Of a DNA stretch of 9,854 nucleotides, positions 1-6,813 are shown piece after piece. Both the position numbers and the translations under genes were made by a program. Location: the NCBI GenBank assembly GCA_900313845.1, contig OMTC01000072.1, positions 1 through 9,854 on the forward strand, in the 5' to 3' direction. The notes beneath the pieces were generated by a model. The model saw only the letters and a list, made by a program, of their open reading frames with translations, was not told the DNA's origin and did not search any database. The first letter of the stretch is position 1, and each line of letters starts with the position of its first letter. Source of the DNA: an uncultured Prevotellaceae bacterium (GTDB taxonomy: Bacteria > Bacteroidota > Bacteroidia > Bacteroidales > Bacteroidaceae).

Positions 1-1281
1 CAAACGGAAGAGGTATTCATCGAGCCATTCGTCGGTCATGATGAGATGTCCCTTGAATCCCGAAGTAGCACCCCAAGAGTTCTCAACTTCCCATTTCACA
101 GGTTTGTTATTGGAATCGAGATCTACCGCCTTGAGGGTCATTGCATGAGTGGAGCCAGAATCGAACGACATGATGCGCTGACGCTTGTCCATGCCGAATG
201 TCACTCCGAGGATGGAGGAATAGTCATAGTTTTTCAAATCGAGCAAACCACGCTCGGAATCCAATTCCTTCGACACATCGCAGGACATGTACATCATGGT
301 GGAATCCTTGATGCTGGCAATAGCAGCTTGCTTGATTTCATCCATAGGCACATTGAGATAGAGCCAGTTGTGTCCATCGTAGGTGTGGCGGTCGTACTGG
401 ATTTCATAGGTCTTCCAATAGTCACGGGTTGGGTCGTTCATCAGCATGATGTAGTTGGCATTGAGGTCGTCAGCAAACATCTCCTGATAGAATTGCTGTG
501 GGGTGAATTTGCGAGGAGCAGAGGTGTAGTTTCCATCTTTGTCCTTTGGAGCCCAAGTGAATTCTGTAGGTGGTTCACCGAATCCCATCACGAGGATGTG
601 GTAGATTTCAGCGAGCATCTTTTCCTTCTGCTTGTTCAGTTCGGCACCTTTCTTATTCGATTCACGGAGAGCCAAACCATCCTCACGCAGTTTGCGCTTG
701 ATAAAAGAGGTGAAGCGGGAAGTGTTGTTCGAAGCGAAGGTTTCTGGCATCACACCCTTTGGCACAAGTCCATACTTGGAAACTAAATCGGCAACACCCG
801 TGAAAGTGCCACCATCGCTGAGTGGATGCTGGAAGAGCCATTGCACGGTCTTGTCCTCCATAGAGTTCTTGCGCGTATCAATGATAGTCTGAAGGAAGAG
901 GTTGGACTTCTCAAGTTGGTCGTAGAAGAAAAGATAAACCTGTGAGAATTCGAGTTCCTCAAGATTCTTTTGGTTGATGAGTTGGCTACGAAGCACATTC
1001 AACCCAGTGAAAAGCCAACAACGTCCCGAAGACTTTTGGTCGGTGATTCCCTTCGATGGAACGGAATAATTGAAGTAAGTGTTTTGTTCCGTTTGATTGT
1101 CCCGATTGAGGGCAAATGTACGAATATCGGAAGTAGCCAAACCATTTCGCAATGCTCGTTCAGCAGGATTCAGTTTGCTATTCGAACGCAAGGTATTGAG
1201 CAATTCTTGGGAAATTTCGCCTTGTGCAAAGACTTGGGATGCAAAGGCGAGAATTGATAATGTTAGGAGTTTTCGTTTCAT
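1..1281 (-). CDS. pepC: Exported C1-family cysteine peptidase, bleomycin hydrolase/aminopeptidase C type (3' end missing)
   Basis: This is a papain-like (C1B) cysteine aminopeptidase, expected to trim peptides from the N-terminus. 427 codons are visible from ATG at 1281, and the frame runs open off the left edge; related proteins of about 450 aa suggest only some tens of residues are missing. All three catalytic residues are visible: Cys88 in SSGRCWLF, His379 in STHAMTL and Asn401 in ENSWG. The Gln of the oxyanion hole is probably Gln82 in TDQKSSGRC. Residues 1-19 (MKRKLLTLSILAFASQVFA) form a clear signal peptide with an Ala-x-Ala-like end and no lipobox Cys, so the enzyme is predicted to act in the periplasm or outside the cell, unlike the cytoplasmic PepC of lactic acid bacteria. 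The 96-bp gap upstream separates it from the antiporter gene. I see no clear TAnnTTTG promoter there, so readthrough from upstream is possible. The family call is secure; the exact substrate is not known. Confidence 0.93.
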   Translation of the reverse strand, partial: MKRKLLTLSILAFASQVFAQGEISQELLNTLRSNSKLNPAERALRNGLATSDIRTFALNRDNQTEQNTYFNYSVPSKGITDQKSSGRCWLFTGLNVLRSQLINQKNLEELEFSQVYLFFYDQLEKSNLFLQTIIDTRKNSMEDKTVQWLFQHPLSDGGTFTGVADLVSKYGLVPKGVMPETFASNNTSRFTSFIKRKLREDGLALRESNKKGAELNKQKEKMLAEIYHILVMGFGEPPTEFTWAPKDKDGNYTSAPRKFTPQQFYQEMFADDLNANYIMLMNDPTRDYWKTYEIQYDRHTYDGHNWLYLNVPMDEIKQAAIASIKDSTMMYMSCDVSKELDSERGLLDLKNYDYSSILGVTFGMDKRQRIMSFDSGSTHAMTLKAVDLDSNNKPVKWEVENSWGATSGFKGHLIMTDEWLDEYLFRL

Positions 1282-1337
1282 ATACTATTTAGATGTTGAG
1301 TTATGCTTGATTCAATATTTTTTTCGTTCTTCATTCT

Positions 1338-1370
1338 ACTCCCCTCGCCTTTTAGAGAGGGGTTGGGAGT
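1338..1370. repeat. GC-rich palindromic hairpin repeat downstream of the antiporter gene
   Basis: CCCCTC at 1341-1346 pairs with GAGGGG at 1357-1362 around a 10-nt loop, and ACTCCC at 1338-1343 can instead pair with GGGAGT at 1365-1370, so two alternative stems share the same bases. It lies just past the stop of the antiporter gene on the minus strand. No T-run follows the stem on that strand (the run at about 1318-1324 reads as A there), so it is not a classic intrinsic terminator, although it could still protect or punctuate the mRNA 3' end. From memory, similar CCCCTC/GAGGGG elements with a GGGAGTGAGG tail recur between genes in many genomes, which makes a dispersed repeat the best reading. 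Confidence 0.5.
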
Positions 1371-1375
1371 GAGGC

Positions 1376-1402
1376 TTTCACTTATCACTCTTCACTCTTA
1401 CC
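1376..1402. repeat. Short TTCACT-type tandem, overlapping the 3' end of the antiporter gene
   Basis: Imperfect copies of a 6-8 nt unit are visible on the plus strand (TTTCACT, TATCACT, CTTCACT, CTTACC). The tract begins just after the hairpin repeat and supplies the stop codon and the last codons of the antiporter (tail RVRVKSDK). A weaker version of the same motif (CTTCACGCTTCAC) is found at 9351-9363 before rsmG. No function can be assigned. Confidence 0.4.
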
Positions 1403-2847
1403 CTCCTTATCTTCCATCCAGTTGCTGCCACGATGATGGACATGAATGGGCTGATGAGATTGAAGAAACAAAAGGGAAGGTATGTCAGTGTGGGTACACC
1501 CAAGACAGTGGATTGAGTCATACCGCAAGTGTTCCAAGGAATCAGTACGGAAGTGACTGTTCCTGCGTCTTCAGTCGTTCTACTGAGTAAGCGTCCTTCG
1601 TATCCTTCCTTTTCATACACTTCGCGATACATGTCGGCAGTGAGAATGATGGAGATGGATTGGTCGCCTGTGGCAAGATTCAGGAATATGCCTGTGCCAA
1701 CCGTGGAGGAAATCAACGACACGCGGTTTTTTACCAAACGAAGAACCACGTTGGTGAGACTATCCAACATGCGACTTGCCACCATAGAACCTCCAAAGCA
1801 CATAGAGCACATAATGAGCCAAATTGTATTGAGCATACCTGCCATTCCTCCTGTACTAACCAACTCATTGAGGGAGTCGCTTCCTGTTTCCACATTGGTG
1901 GCACCAAAGAAAGTGATTGCTAATCCCTTTACCACTTGCAATGCTCCTGCGATGTCGTTCGATGCCGCTATCTCCTTCAAAATATCAGACTGGAAGATGA
2001 TGGCGCAAATGCCTGCCAACATAGAAGAAACGAAAAGAACAACTAACGATGGCATGCGCTTGGCAATCATGATACCCGTAATGATAGGCACGATAAGTGT
2101 GAAGATGGAAATGTTGAAAGTAGCAGAGAGTCCGTTGGTGAATTCCGAAACCTGCAAGGCATCGGAACTGCCATAAAAGAACCCTGCTATAAGGAAGATA
2201 ATGAGTGCGATGGAGATGGGGATGTGGGAGAAAATATCTACCTTCGAAGCGGAAGATGCCAAGATGGTGGTATCGCTCAGAGGAGACATCTTATCACCAA
2301 AGTATGCACCGGAAATGATAGAACCCGCAGTCCATGCTTCAGGCACATCGAGTGCTTCACCAATACCAAGGAGTGCAATACCGATGGTGGCAATGGTGGT
2401 CCATGAACTACCTGACATGATAGACACCAACGCGCAGATGACACATGTGCTCACGAGGAAAAAACGAGGCGACATGATTTGCACACCATAGTAAATTAAG
2501 GTAGGAACCACTCCACCTATCATCCAAGAACCTGCCAACATACCTACCACAAGGAGAATGATGAGCGTGACAGAAACATTGCCCAACGATTGTTTGATTT
2601 GCTCTTCAAATTGTTTCCAAGGAGTGTGATAGAAAAACATCGATACGCAAATACAAATTGCGGATGCTAAGAGCAGTGCAATCTGGCTACCACCCGACAA
2701 GGCATCGCTACCAAACAAAATGAGAATGGTAGTGAGCAATCCAATGAGCATCAGCAGCGGAATTGCTGCAATCAGTGGATGCGGTATTTGATTATTCTTT
2801 TCTTCCACAAAAGGAGATTGGTCTATTCCATTTTCCTGAGAATCCAT
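1378..2847 (-). CDS. nhaC: NhaC-family Na+/H+ (or malate/lactate-type) antiporter
   Basis: This is a polytopic inner-membrane secondary transporter of the NhaC family, which exchanges Na+ for H+; the same family includes MleN, a malate-Na+/lactate-H+ antiporter. I prefer the ATG at 2847 (MDSQENGIDQ, 489 aa). An in-frame ATG at 2895 would add 16 His-rich residues lying wholly inside the ATPase gene, and 489 aa fits the family. About 11-13 hydrophobic segments can be seen from residue 24 to 478. Family signatures are GSSWTT at 146-151, the run GAYFGDKMSPLSDTT at 180-194, GDQSIS at 394-399 and VLIPWNTCG at 434-442. The first 25 bases overlap the end of the Ca2+ ATPase gene in another frame, which implies co-transcription and probably translational coupling. 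The last eight residues (RVRVKSDK) are encoded by a short repeat tract. The ion specificity cannot be read from the sequence. Confidence 0.9.
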   Translation of the reverse strand: MDSQENGIDQSPFVEEKNNQIPHPLIAAIPLLMLIGLLTTILILFGSDALSGGSQIALLLASAICICVSMFFYHTPWKQFEEQIKQSLGNVSVTLIILLVVGMLAGSWMIGGVVPTLIYYGVQIMSPRFFLVSTCVICALVSIMSGSSWTTIATIGIALLGIGEALDVPEAWTAGSIISGAYFGDKMSPLSDTTILASSASKVDIFSHIPISIALIIFLIAGFFYGSSDALQVSEFTNGLSATFNISIFTLIVPIITGIMIAKRMPSLVVLFVSSMLAGICAIIFQSDILKEIAASNDIAGALQVVKGLAITFFGATNVETGSDSLNELVSTGGMAGMLNTIWLIMCSMCFGGSMVASRMLDSLTNVVLRLVKNRVSLISSTVGTGIFLNLATGDQSISIILTADMYREVYEKEGYEGRLLSRTTEDAGTVTSVLIPWNTCGMTQSTVLGVPTLTYLPFCFFNLISPFMSIIVAATGWKIRRVRVKSDK

Positions 2848-5336
2848 CCGAGTATGAGATTTATGATGAATGTGGATACAACAATGATGAACCATGAAAG
2901 AGGGTCAAGAGGCTGAACGCCAAACATGGTTCCTCCGAAACGAACGATGAGAATCTGTCCGACGAAAATGAGTGCAACAATGAACATGAAACTCTTTCCC
3001 CATTTTAATTCTTTGAGCTTGGCATTGGTTCTGAACAATCGCACGTTGAATAGATTCCAGAACTGAAGCATCACGAAGGTGGTGAAAAAGAAAGTGAGCT
3101 CGAAACCCATCAGATGTGCGCCCCTTACTCGCTTGGCATCGAGGAATTCCTCCACGCCATTCAATTCATGCGTCTTGAAGAACAGAAGCAAAGCACCCAA
3201 TATCAGCACGAAAGCAATTCCCATGGAGAAGAGGTTCACAAACATCTTGTGGTCGATGATAAATGCCTTCCTGTTGCGTGGTTTGTCCTTCATCACGTCC
3301 TTGCTTGGAGGAAGCGAAGCCAATGCCATGGCTGCGAAGGTGTCCATGATGAGATTTACCCACAACATCTGAGTGACATTGAGCGGGTTTTCTGTTTTCA
3401 TAAAAGCACCTATCAGGACAGTGATACACGCCACAAGATTCACTGTTGATTGGAACAGGATGAAGCGCTGAATATTTCGGTATAGAGAACGTCCCCACAT
3501 CACCGCCTTTACGATGCTGGCAAAGGAATTGTCGATAATCGTGATGTCGCTGGCTTCTTTTGCTACCGACGTGCCATCACCCATTGACAAACCTACATGT
3601 GCCGCCTTGAGTGCAGGAGCATCATTCGTGCCATCCCCTGTAACTGCCACGACTTGCCCTTCGGATTGAAGTTTTTCAACAATCTCTTTCTTGTCCATCG
3701 GACGAGCACGGGAAATGATATTCTTCTCGGACACACCGATTTGTCTTCCTATTTCAAGAGCTGTGTCATGGCTGTCACCCGTAATGATTATCACCTCGAT
3801 ACCTGCTGCGGTACATTCCTGAATGGCAGCTGGAACTTCTTCACGGATTGGGTCTGCAATGGCAGAAATACCAATCATCGTCATAGGTCCACCATCTTCG
3901 GAATAGGCAAATGCCAAGGTACGCATGGCATGACGCTGATACGATAGTATCTTTTGTTCTATGTCGCTACGATTCTTTTGCCCTGCTATTTGCTGACACA
4001 TAGAAAGCACGATTTCAGGGGCTCCTTTCACGTATTCCACCACTTTCCCACTAACAGAGGAGCGAACCGTAGTTGACATGTATTTAATTTCGGTGGAGAA
4101 AGGAATCTCCTTCAACACTTCCACCTCATTTCTGAGGTTAAGAATGTTTTGATTACGCTCCCTTCCCCATAGCAACAAAGCACCTTCAGTGGGATTTCCG
4201 ATTACATTGTTTTCATCAAGCATAGCAGTGGAATTCACCGCAATGTTTTCATAGAGATAATCCTTCAAAGCATCATCCAGCAAAAGGAAATCAGCCACTT
4301 GCATTTTGTTCTGAGTGAGGGTTCCTGTCTTATCCGTGCAGATGACAGTAACAGCTCCCATCGTTTCGCAAGCATGAAGTCGGCGAACCAGATTGTTGGA
4401 ATGGAGCATGCGACGCATATTGTAGGCAAGGCTCAATGTCACTGCCATTGGGAGTCCTTCAGGAACAGCTACCACAATGAAAGTAACAGCAATCATCACT
4501 GCCTTTAATACGTAGGAAGCAAAATGAACAAACTCAAAATCTTTATCATAATCGTAGAATACAACCTTTCCAATAATGATAATTGCTGCAATGACATAGC
4601 TGAAAACAGAAATCCATTTACTAAGACGAGCCAACTGTTCATCGAGGGGAGTTTTCACAGTGTTCTCAATCTGAACGGCACTAAAAACCTTTCCGTTCTC
4701 GGTAGAGTCGCCCACTGCTTCCACCTTCATATATCCATGTCCTTCCAACACATTTGTTCCTCTGAGCATGTAATTGCTTGGGAAAGTGGCAGCAGCATCA
4801 AAATCCGCCTCAATCGTAGTTTTGTTGCAAACAGGTTCACCTGTCAACGAAGATTCATCCACTTGCAGATTCGTTCCTTCGAGCAATGTGCCATCGGCGG
4901 GAATTTCATCACCCGTTGAAAGAATCACAATATCGCCAACTACTATATCCTTACGTGCTACCTGTGTGACCTTACCATTGCGAACCACCTTCACCAATCT
5001 GTCATCTTTCACCAAGGTAAGCAATCGGAACTCCTTTTCAGCTTTCCATTCGAAGAGGAATGCCAGGACGGTAGCAATCAATATGGCGATGAAAATACCA
5101 AGAGGCTCAAGAAACACATGGTTGGATTCTCCCAAACGAAAATATTCGTAGCATGAGATACCGATAGAGAGTACACCCGCCATCAAGAGAATCTCAATGA
5201 GCGGGTCAGTGAATTTCAGAAGCAGTTTCACAAACGGAGATTGAGGCTTGCGTTCTGTGAGCACATTGGTGCCATGTTTTTCCCGACTCGTTAAAACCTC
5301 TTGATCGGTAAGTCCTTGATATTTTTGTTTTTTCAA
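2823..5336 (-). CDS. Calcium-transporting P-type ATPase, PMCA-like (type IIB)
   Basis: This is an 837-aa inner-membrane pump expected to expel Ca2+ using ATP. Residues, in order: actuator loop TGE at 165-167 (TGEP rather than the common TGES); TM4 site VPEGLP with Glu293; phosphorylation site DKTGT with Asp335; nucleotide-binding KGAP at 437-440; TGD at 519-521; hinge TGDGTNDAP at 566-574; and TM6 NLIMD at 661-665. The Ca2+ ligands match plasma-membrane Ca2+ ATPases rather than SERCA: Asn633 is followed by Ala636 where SERCA has Glu771, and TM8 has Gln758 (TFVMLQ) where SERCA has Glu908, so one Ca2+ site is expected. There is no C-terminal calmodulin extension. The start codon is TTG at 5336: no ATG exists between the upstream in-frame stop and residue 52, and MKKQKYQGLTDQEV fits the family N-terminus. 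It sits 24 bp after the S41-like lipoprotein gene and overlaps the antiporter gene. Confidence 0.94.
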   Translation of the reverse strand: MKKQKYQGLTDQEVLTSREKHGTNVLTERKPQSPFVKLLLKFTDPLIEILLMAGVLSIGISCYEYFRLGESNHVFLEPLGIFIAILIATVLAFLFEWKAEKEFRLLTLVKDDRLVKVVRNGKVTQVARKDIVVGDIVILSTGDEIPADGTLLEGTNLQVDESSLTGEPVCNKTTIEADFDAAATFPSNYMLRGTNVLEGHGYMKVEAVGDSTENGKVFSAVQIENTVKTPLDEQLARLSKWISVFSYVIAAIIIIGKVVFYDYDKDFEFVHFASYVLKAVMIAVTFIVVAVPEGLPMAVTLSLAYNMRRMLHSNNLVRRLHACETMGAVTVICTDKTGTLTQNKMQVADFLLLDDALKDYLYENIAVNSTAMLDENNVIGNPTEGALLLWGRERNQNILNLRNEVEVLKEIPFSTEIKYMSTTVRSSVSGKVVEYVKGAPEIVLSMCQQIAGQKNRSDIEQKILSYQRHAMRTLAFAYSEDGGPMTMIGISAIADPIREEVPAAIQECTAAGIEVIIITGDSHDTALEIGRQIGVSEKNIISRARPMDKKEIVEKLQSEGQVVAVTGDGTNDAPALKAAHVGLSMGDGTSVAKEASDITIIDNSFASIVKAVMWGRSLYRNIQRFILFQSTVNLVACITVLIGAFMKTENPLNVTQMLWVNLIMDTFAAMALASLPPSKDVMKDKPRNRKAFIIDHKMFVNLFSMGIAFVLILGALLLFFKTHELNGVEEFLDAKRVRGAHLMGFELTFFFTTFVMLQFWNLFNVRLFRTNAKLKELKWGKSFMFIVALIFVGQILIVRFGGTMFGVQPLDPLSWFIIVVSTFIINLILGWILRKME

Positions 5337-5343
5337 ATTGAAT
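5330..5343 (-). repeat. 14-nt AT-rich palindromic motif at the ATPase start (copy 1)
   Basis: On the minus strand the sequence ATTCAATTTGAAAA contains the perfect palindrome TTCAA-n-TTGAA and overlaps the TTG start codon of the ATPase. An identical 14-mer lies at 7796-7809, just upstream of the 325-aa membrane protein gene. It may be chance in AT-rich DNA, or a start-proximal or degenerate -7 element (TCAATTTG compared with TAnnTTTG). Confidence 0.35.
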
Positions 5344-5360
5344 ATCGTTTTATATAGTTT

Positions 5361-6707
5361 CTAATTCAAGGTTTGAAGTATATAATTCAAGACGACCTCT
5401 GATGTATTCCCATAAGGATACAAGAACGCATAAGACCTTTCGTCTATTTCATCAGATGGTTCGATACCTTTGGCGTAATCGTAATTGCTCTCGCCATCAG
5501 CAACATAAGCCACGGCAGGGTGCAAAGTGACAAAGTAGTTCGATTTAATCGCATCGGTAAGAACAATTTGCCCAGCTGTTGTAGAGCCGTAGATGGTGAG
5601 GAATTCTTCGCCCATCGAAGCTCTGACACCACGTATCAACCATTCTGCTGCTCCCTGAGTGTAAGAGCTTGTGATGACGATTAACTCTTTCAGTCCAAGA
5701 TTATTGGACAAACCTTCGCTTTTGTATAAATAATCGGTGTTCAACTCCGATTTGTTTTTGCGATAAATGGTCTTGGCAAACACAGAAGTGGAACTCACAT
5801 CGCTCACCAAATAGGAAGCAAGCGTTTGAGCCATACTGATTGTGCCATAATTGCATAAACGCAAGTCGAGAATCAATGCATAAGGTTTTTCGTTCTTGAT
5901 TTTCGACATATATTCAATCATCTCATCACGGAACTCCGTTGAGCTGGCTGTACGATTCGATGTATTTTCTGTAGGGCCTTCGGTGAGTCGGTTGCACATC
6001 AAATAACAAACTCTTCCATAGCTGGTGTCGAAAGTTTTATACACAGGAAAGGCCTCATCCACCACATATTGCGAAGACTCCATAAGGATGGTGTCGGTTT
6101 GGTTCCAAACAAATTCATCAGTTTCTGTATTCACTCCTAACTTACTCACCACCAATTTGCGAGCCACTCCTTTTATTAATTTATCATTGATATTGGAACT
6201 GAAGCGAGTGCCATCAACCATACCAATAAAATCACCTCGTTCCAATCCGCAACGCTGTGCTGGAGAATTGGGATACACAGTCATGACTCGTGCATATTGG
6301 CGACTGGTTGAGCCTGTTGGGTCGGACATCACTATATAATCAATTCCATAGGAATTATAATGATTGAAACAACCTCTCATGTGATAGTCCTCCTGCAAAG
6401 TATCAATCGCGCACCAAGAAAACTCATCATTAATAGGAGCGAAGGCAGTTACTTTCTCAAAAAACGTAGCAGGTTTCGAAAAGAAGTTCTTCCAATCCAA
6501 TTTTTCTTCTTTGATGCTATCACCCCAAAGATAGTTCTCTTTCATAGTAGAAAGAATCCAATGGTCGCAGGCTGTCTTTTCTTCGTATTCATAAGTGCGA
6601 TCCTCACCGCATGACACAAAGAAAAACAGGCATAGCATCAATAGCTCTATTCCAACGATGGAAAAAAGCCTGTGCGTACGAGAATGGATTGGAACTGGAA
6701 TTATCAT
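5361..6707 (-). CDS. S41/PDZ-like lipoprotein, probable pseudoprotease
   Basis: 448 aa. The N-terminus has basic residues (Arg10, Arg13), a hydrophobic stretch at 15-31 and a relaxed lipobox FVSC with Cys33, then GED, so it is probably an outer-membrane-attached lipoprotein. Residues 40-120 resemble the N-terminal region of Bacteroidetes S41 (C-terminal processing) peptidases. A PDZ domain follows at about 125-190 (YPNSPAQRCGLERGDFI), then the S41 core at about 228-447, with ALILDLRLCNYG at 277-288 matching the usual LDLRYNPGG. The catalytic elements are lost: the usual TASASE reads TQGAAE at 350-355 (Gly352 in place of Ser), and the usual GKTTxGK reads GSTTAGQ at 374-380 (Gln380 in place of Lys). 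The frame is otherwise intact, which argues for a selected non-catalytic role such as peptide binding. It is 24 bp upstream of the Ca2+ ATPase gene. The fold call is fairly secure; loss of activity is inferred from my mental alignment. Confidence 0.8.
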   Translation of the reverse strand: MIIPVPIHSRTHRLFSIVGIELLMLCLFFFVSCGEDRTYEYEEKTACDHWILSTMKENYLWGDSIKEEKLDWKNFFSKPATFFEKVTAFAPINDEFSWCAIDTLQEDYHMRGCFNHYNSYGIDYIVMSDPTGSTSRQYARVMTVYPNSPAQRCGLERGDFIGMVDGTRFSSNINDKLIKGVARKLVVSKLGVNTETDEFVWNQTDTILMESSQYVVDEAFPVYKTFDTSYGRVCYLMCNRLTEGPTENTSNRTASSTEFRDEMIEYMSKIKNEKPYALILDLRLCNYGTISMAQTLASYLVSDVSSTSVFAKTIYRKNKSELNTDYLYKSEGLSNNLGLKELIVITSSYTQGAAEWLIRGVRASMGEEFLTIYGSTTAGQIVLTDAIKSNYFVTLHPAVAYVADGESNYDYAKGIEPSDEIDERSYAFLYPYGNTSEVVLNYILQTLN

Positions 6708-6768
6708 CTATTGCTTTTGAGTTCTGTTTATTCTAAAAACTTATGTTTTATTCAACGAAACCTTCCTA

Positions 6769-6776
6769 CAAAGTTA
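6769..6776 (-). promoter_or_regulatory. Possible -7 promoter box for the lipoprotein-ATPase-antiporter operon
   Basis: On the minus strand this reads TAACTTTG, an exact match to the Bacteroidetes -7 consensus TAnnTTTG, 61 bases before the ATG at 6707. No TTTG -33 box is visible at the usual 19-21 nt spacing, because that stretch is occupied by the C-run of the hairpin at 6781-6802. The box overlaps the outer arm of that hairpin. Confidence 0.35.
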
Positions 6777-6811
6777 GAAATTCCCCCTTTGTGTAGGGGG
6801 AAATCTCTAAC
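6773..6811 (-). terminator. Hairpin after the 325-aa membrane protein gene, probable terminator
   Basis: TTCCCCC at 6781-6787 pairs with GGGGGAA at 6796-6802 around an 8-nt loop. A second stem, GTTAGA at 6773-6778 with TCTAAC at 6806-6811, lies outside a small internal bulge. The structure begins 2 nt after the stop codon of the upstream gene on the minus strand. The downstream T-rich tract is short (TTTCTAACTTTG), so termination may be partial. A competing stem is also possible between TACAAAG at 6767-6773 and CTTTGTGTA at 6787-6795. Confidence 0.5.
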
Positions 6812-6813
6812 TA

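Noticed and set aside
46..786. 246-codon open frame on the plus strand
   Set aside because: It lies wholly antisense to the peptidase gene, whose triad and signal peptide are clear; the plus-strand product has no recognisable domain.
1282..1337. Possible promoter for the peptidase gene
   Set aside because: AT-rich, but no TAnnTTTG box on the minus strand, so no site was called.
1529..2176. 215-codon open frame on the plus strand
   Set aside because: It is antisense to the antiporter, and its composition reflects the reverse complement of hydrophobic codons.
2848..2895. Upstream ATG start for the antiporter, giving 505 aa
   Set aside because: It adds MVHHCCIHIHHKSHTR, a His-rich stretch read out of frame from the ATPase gene and unlike NhaC N-termini.
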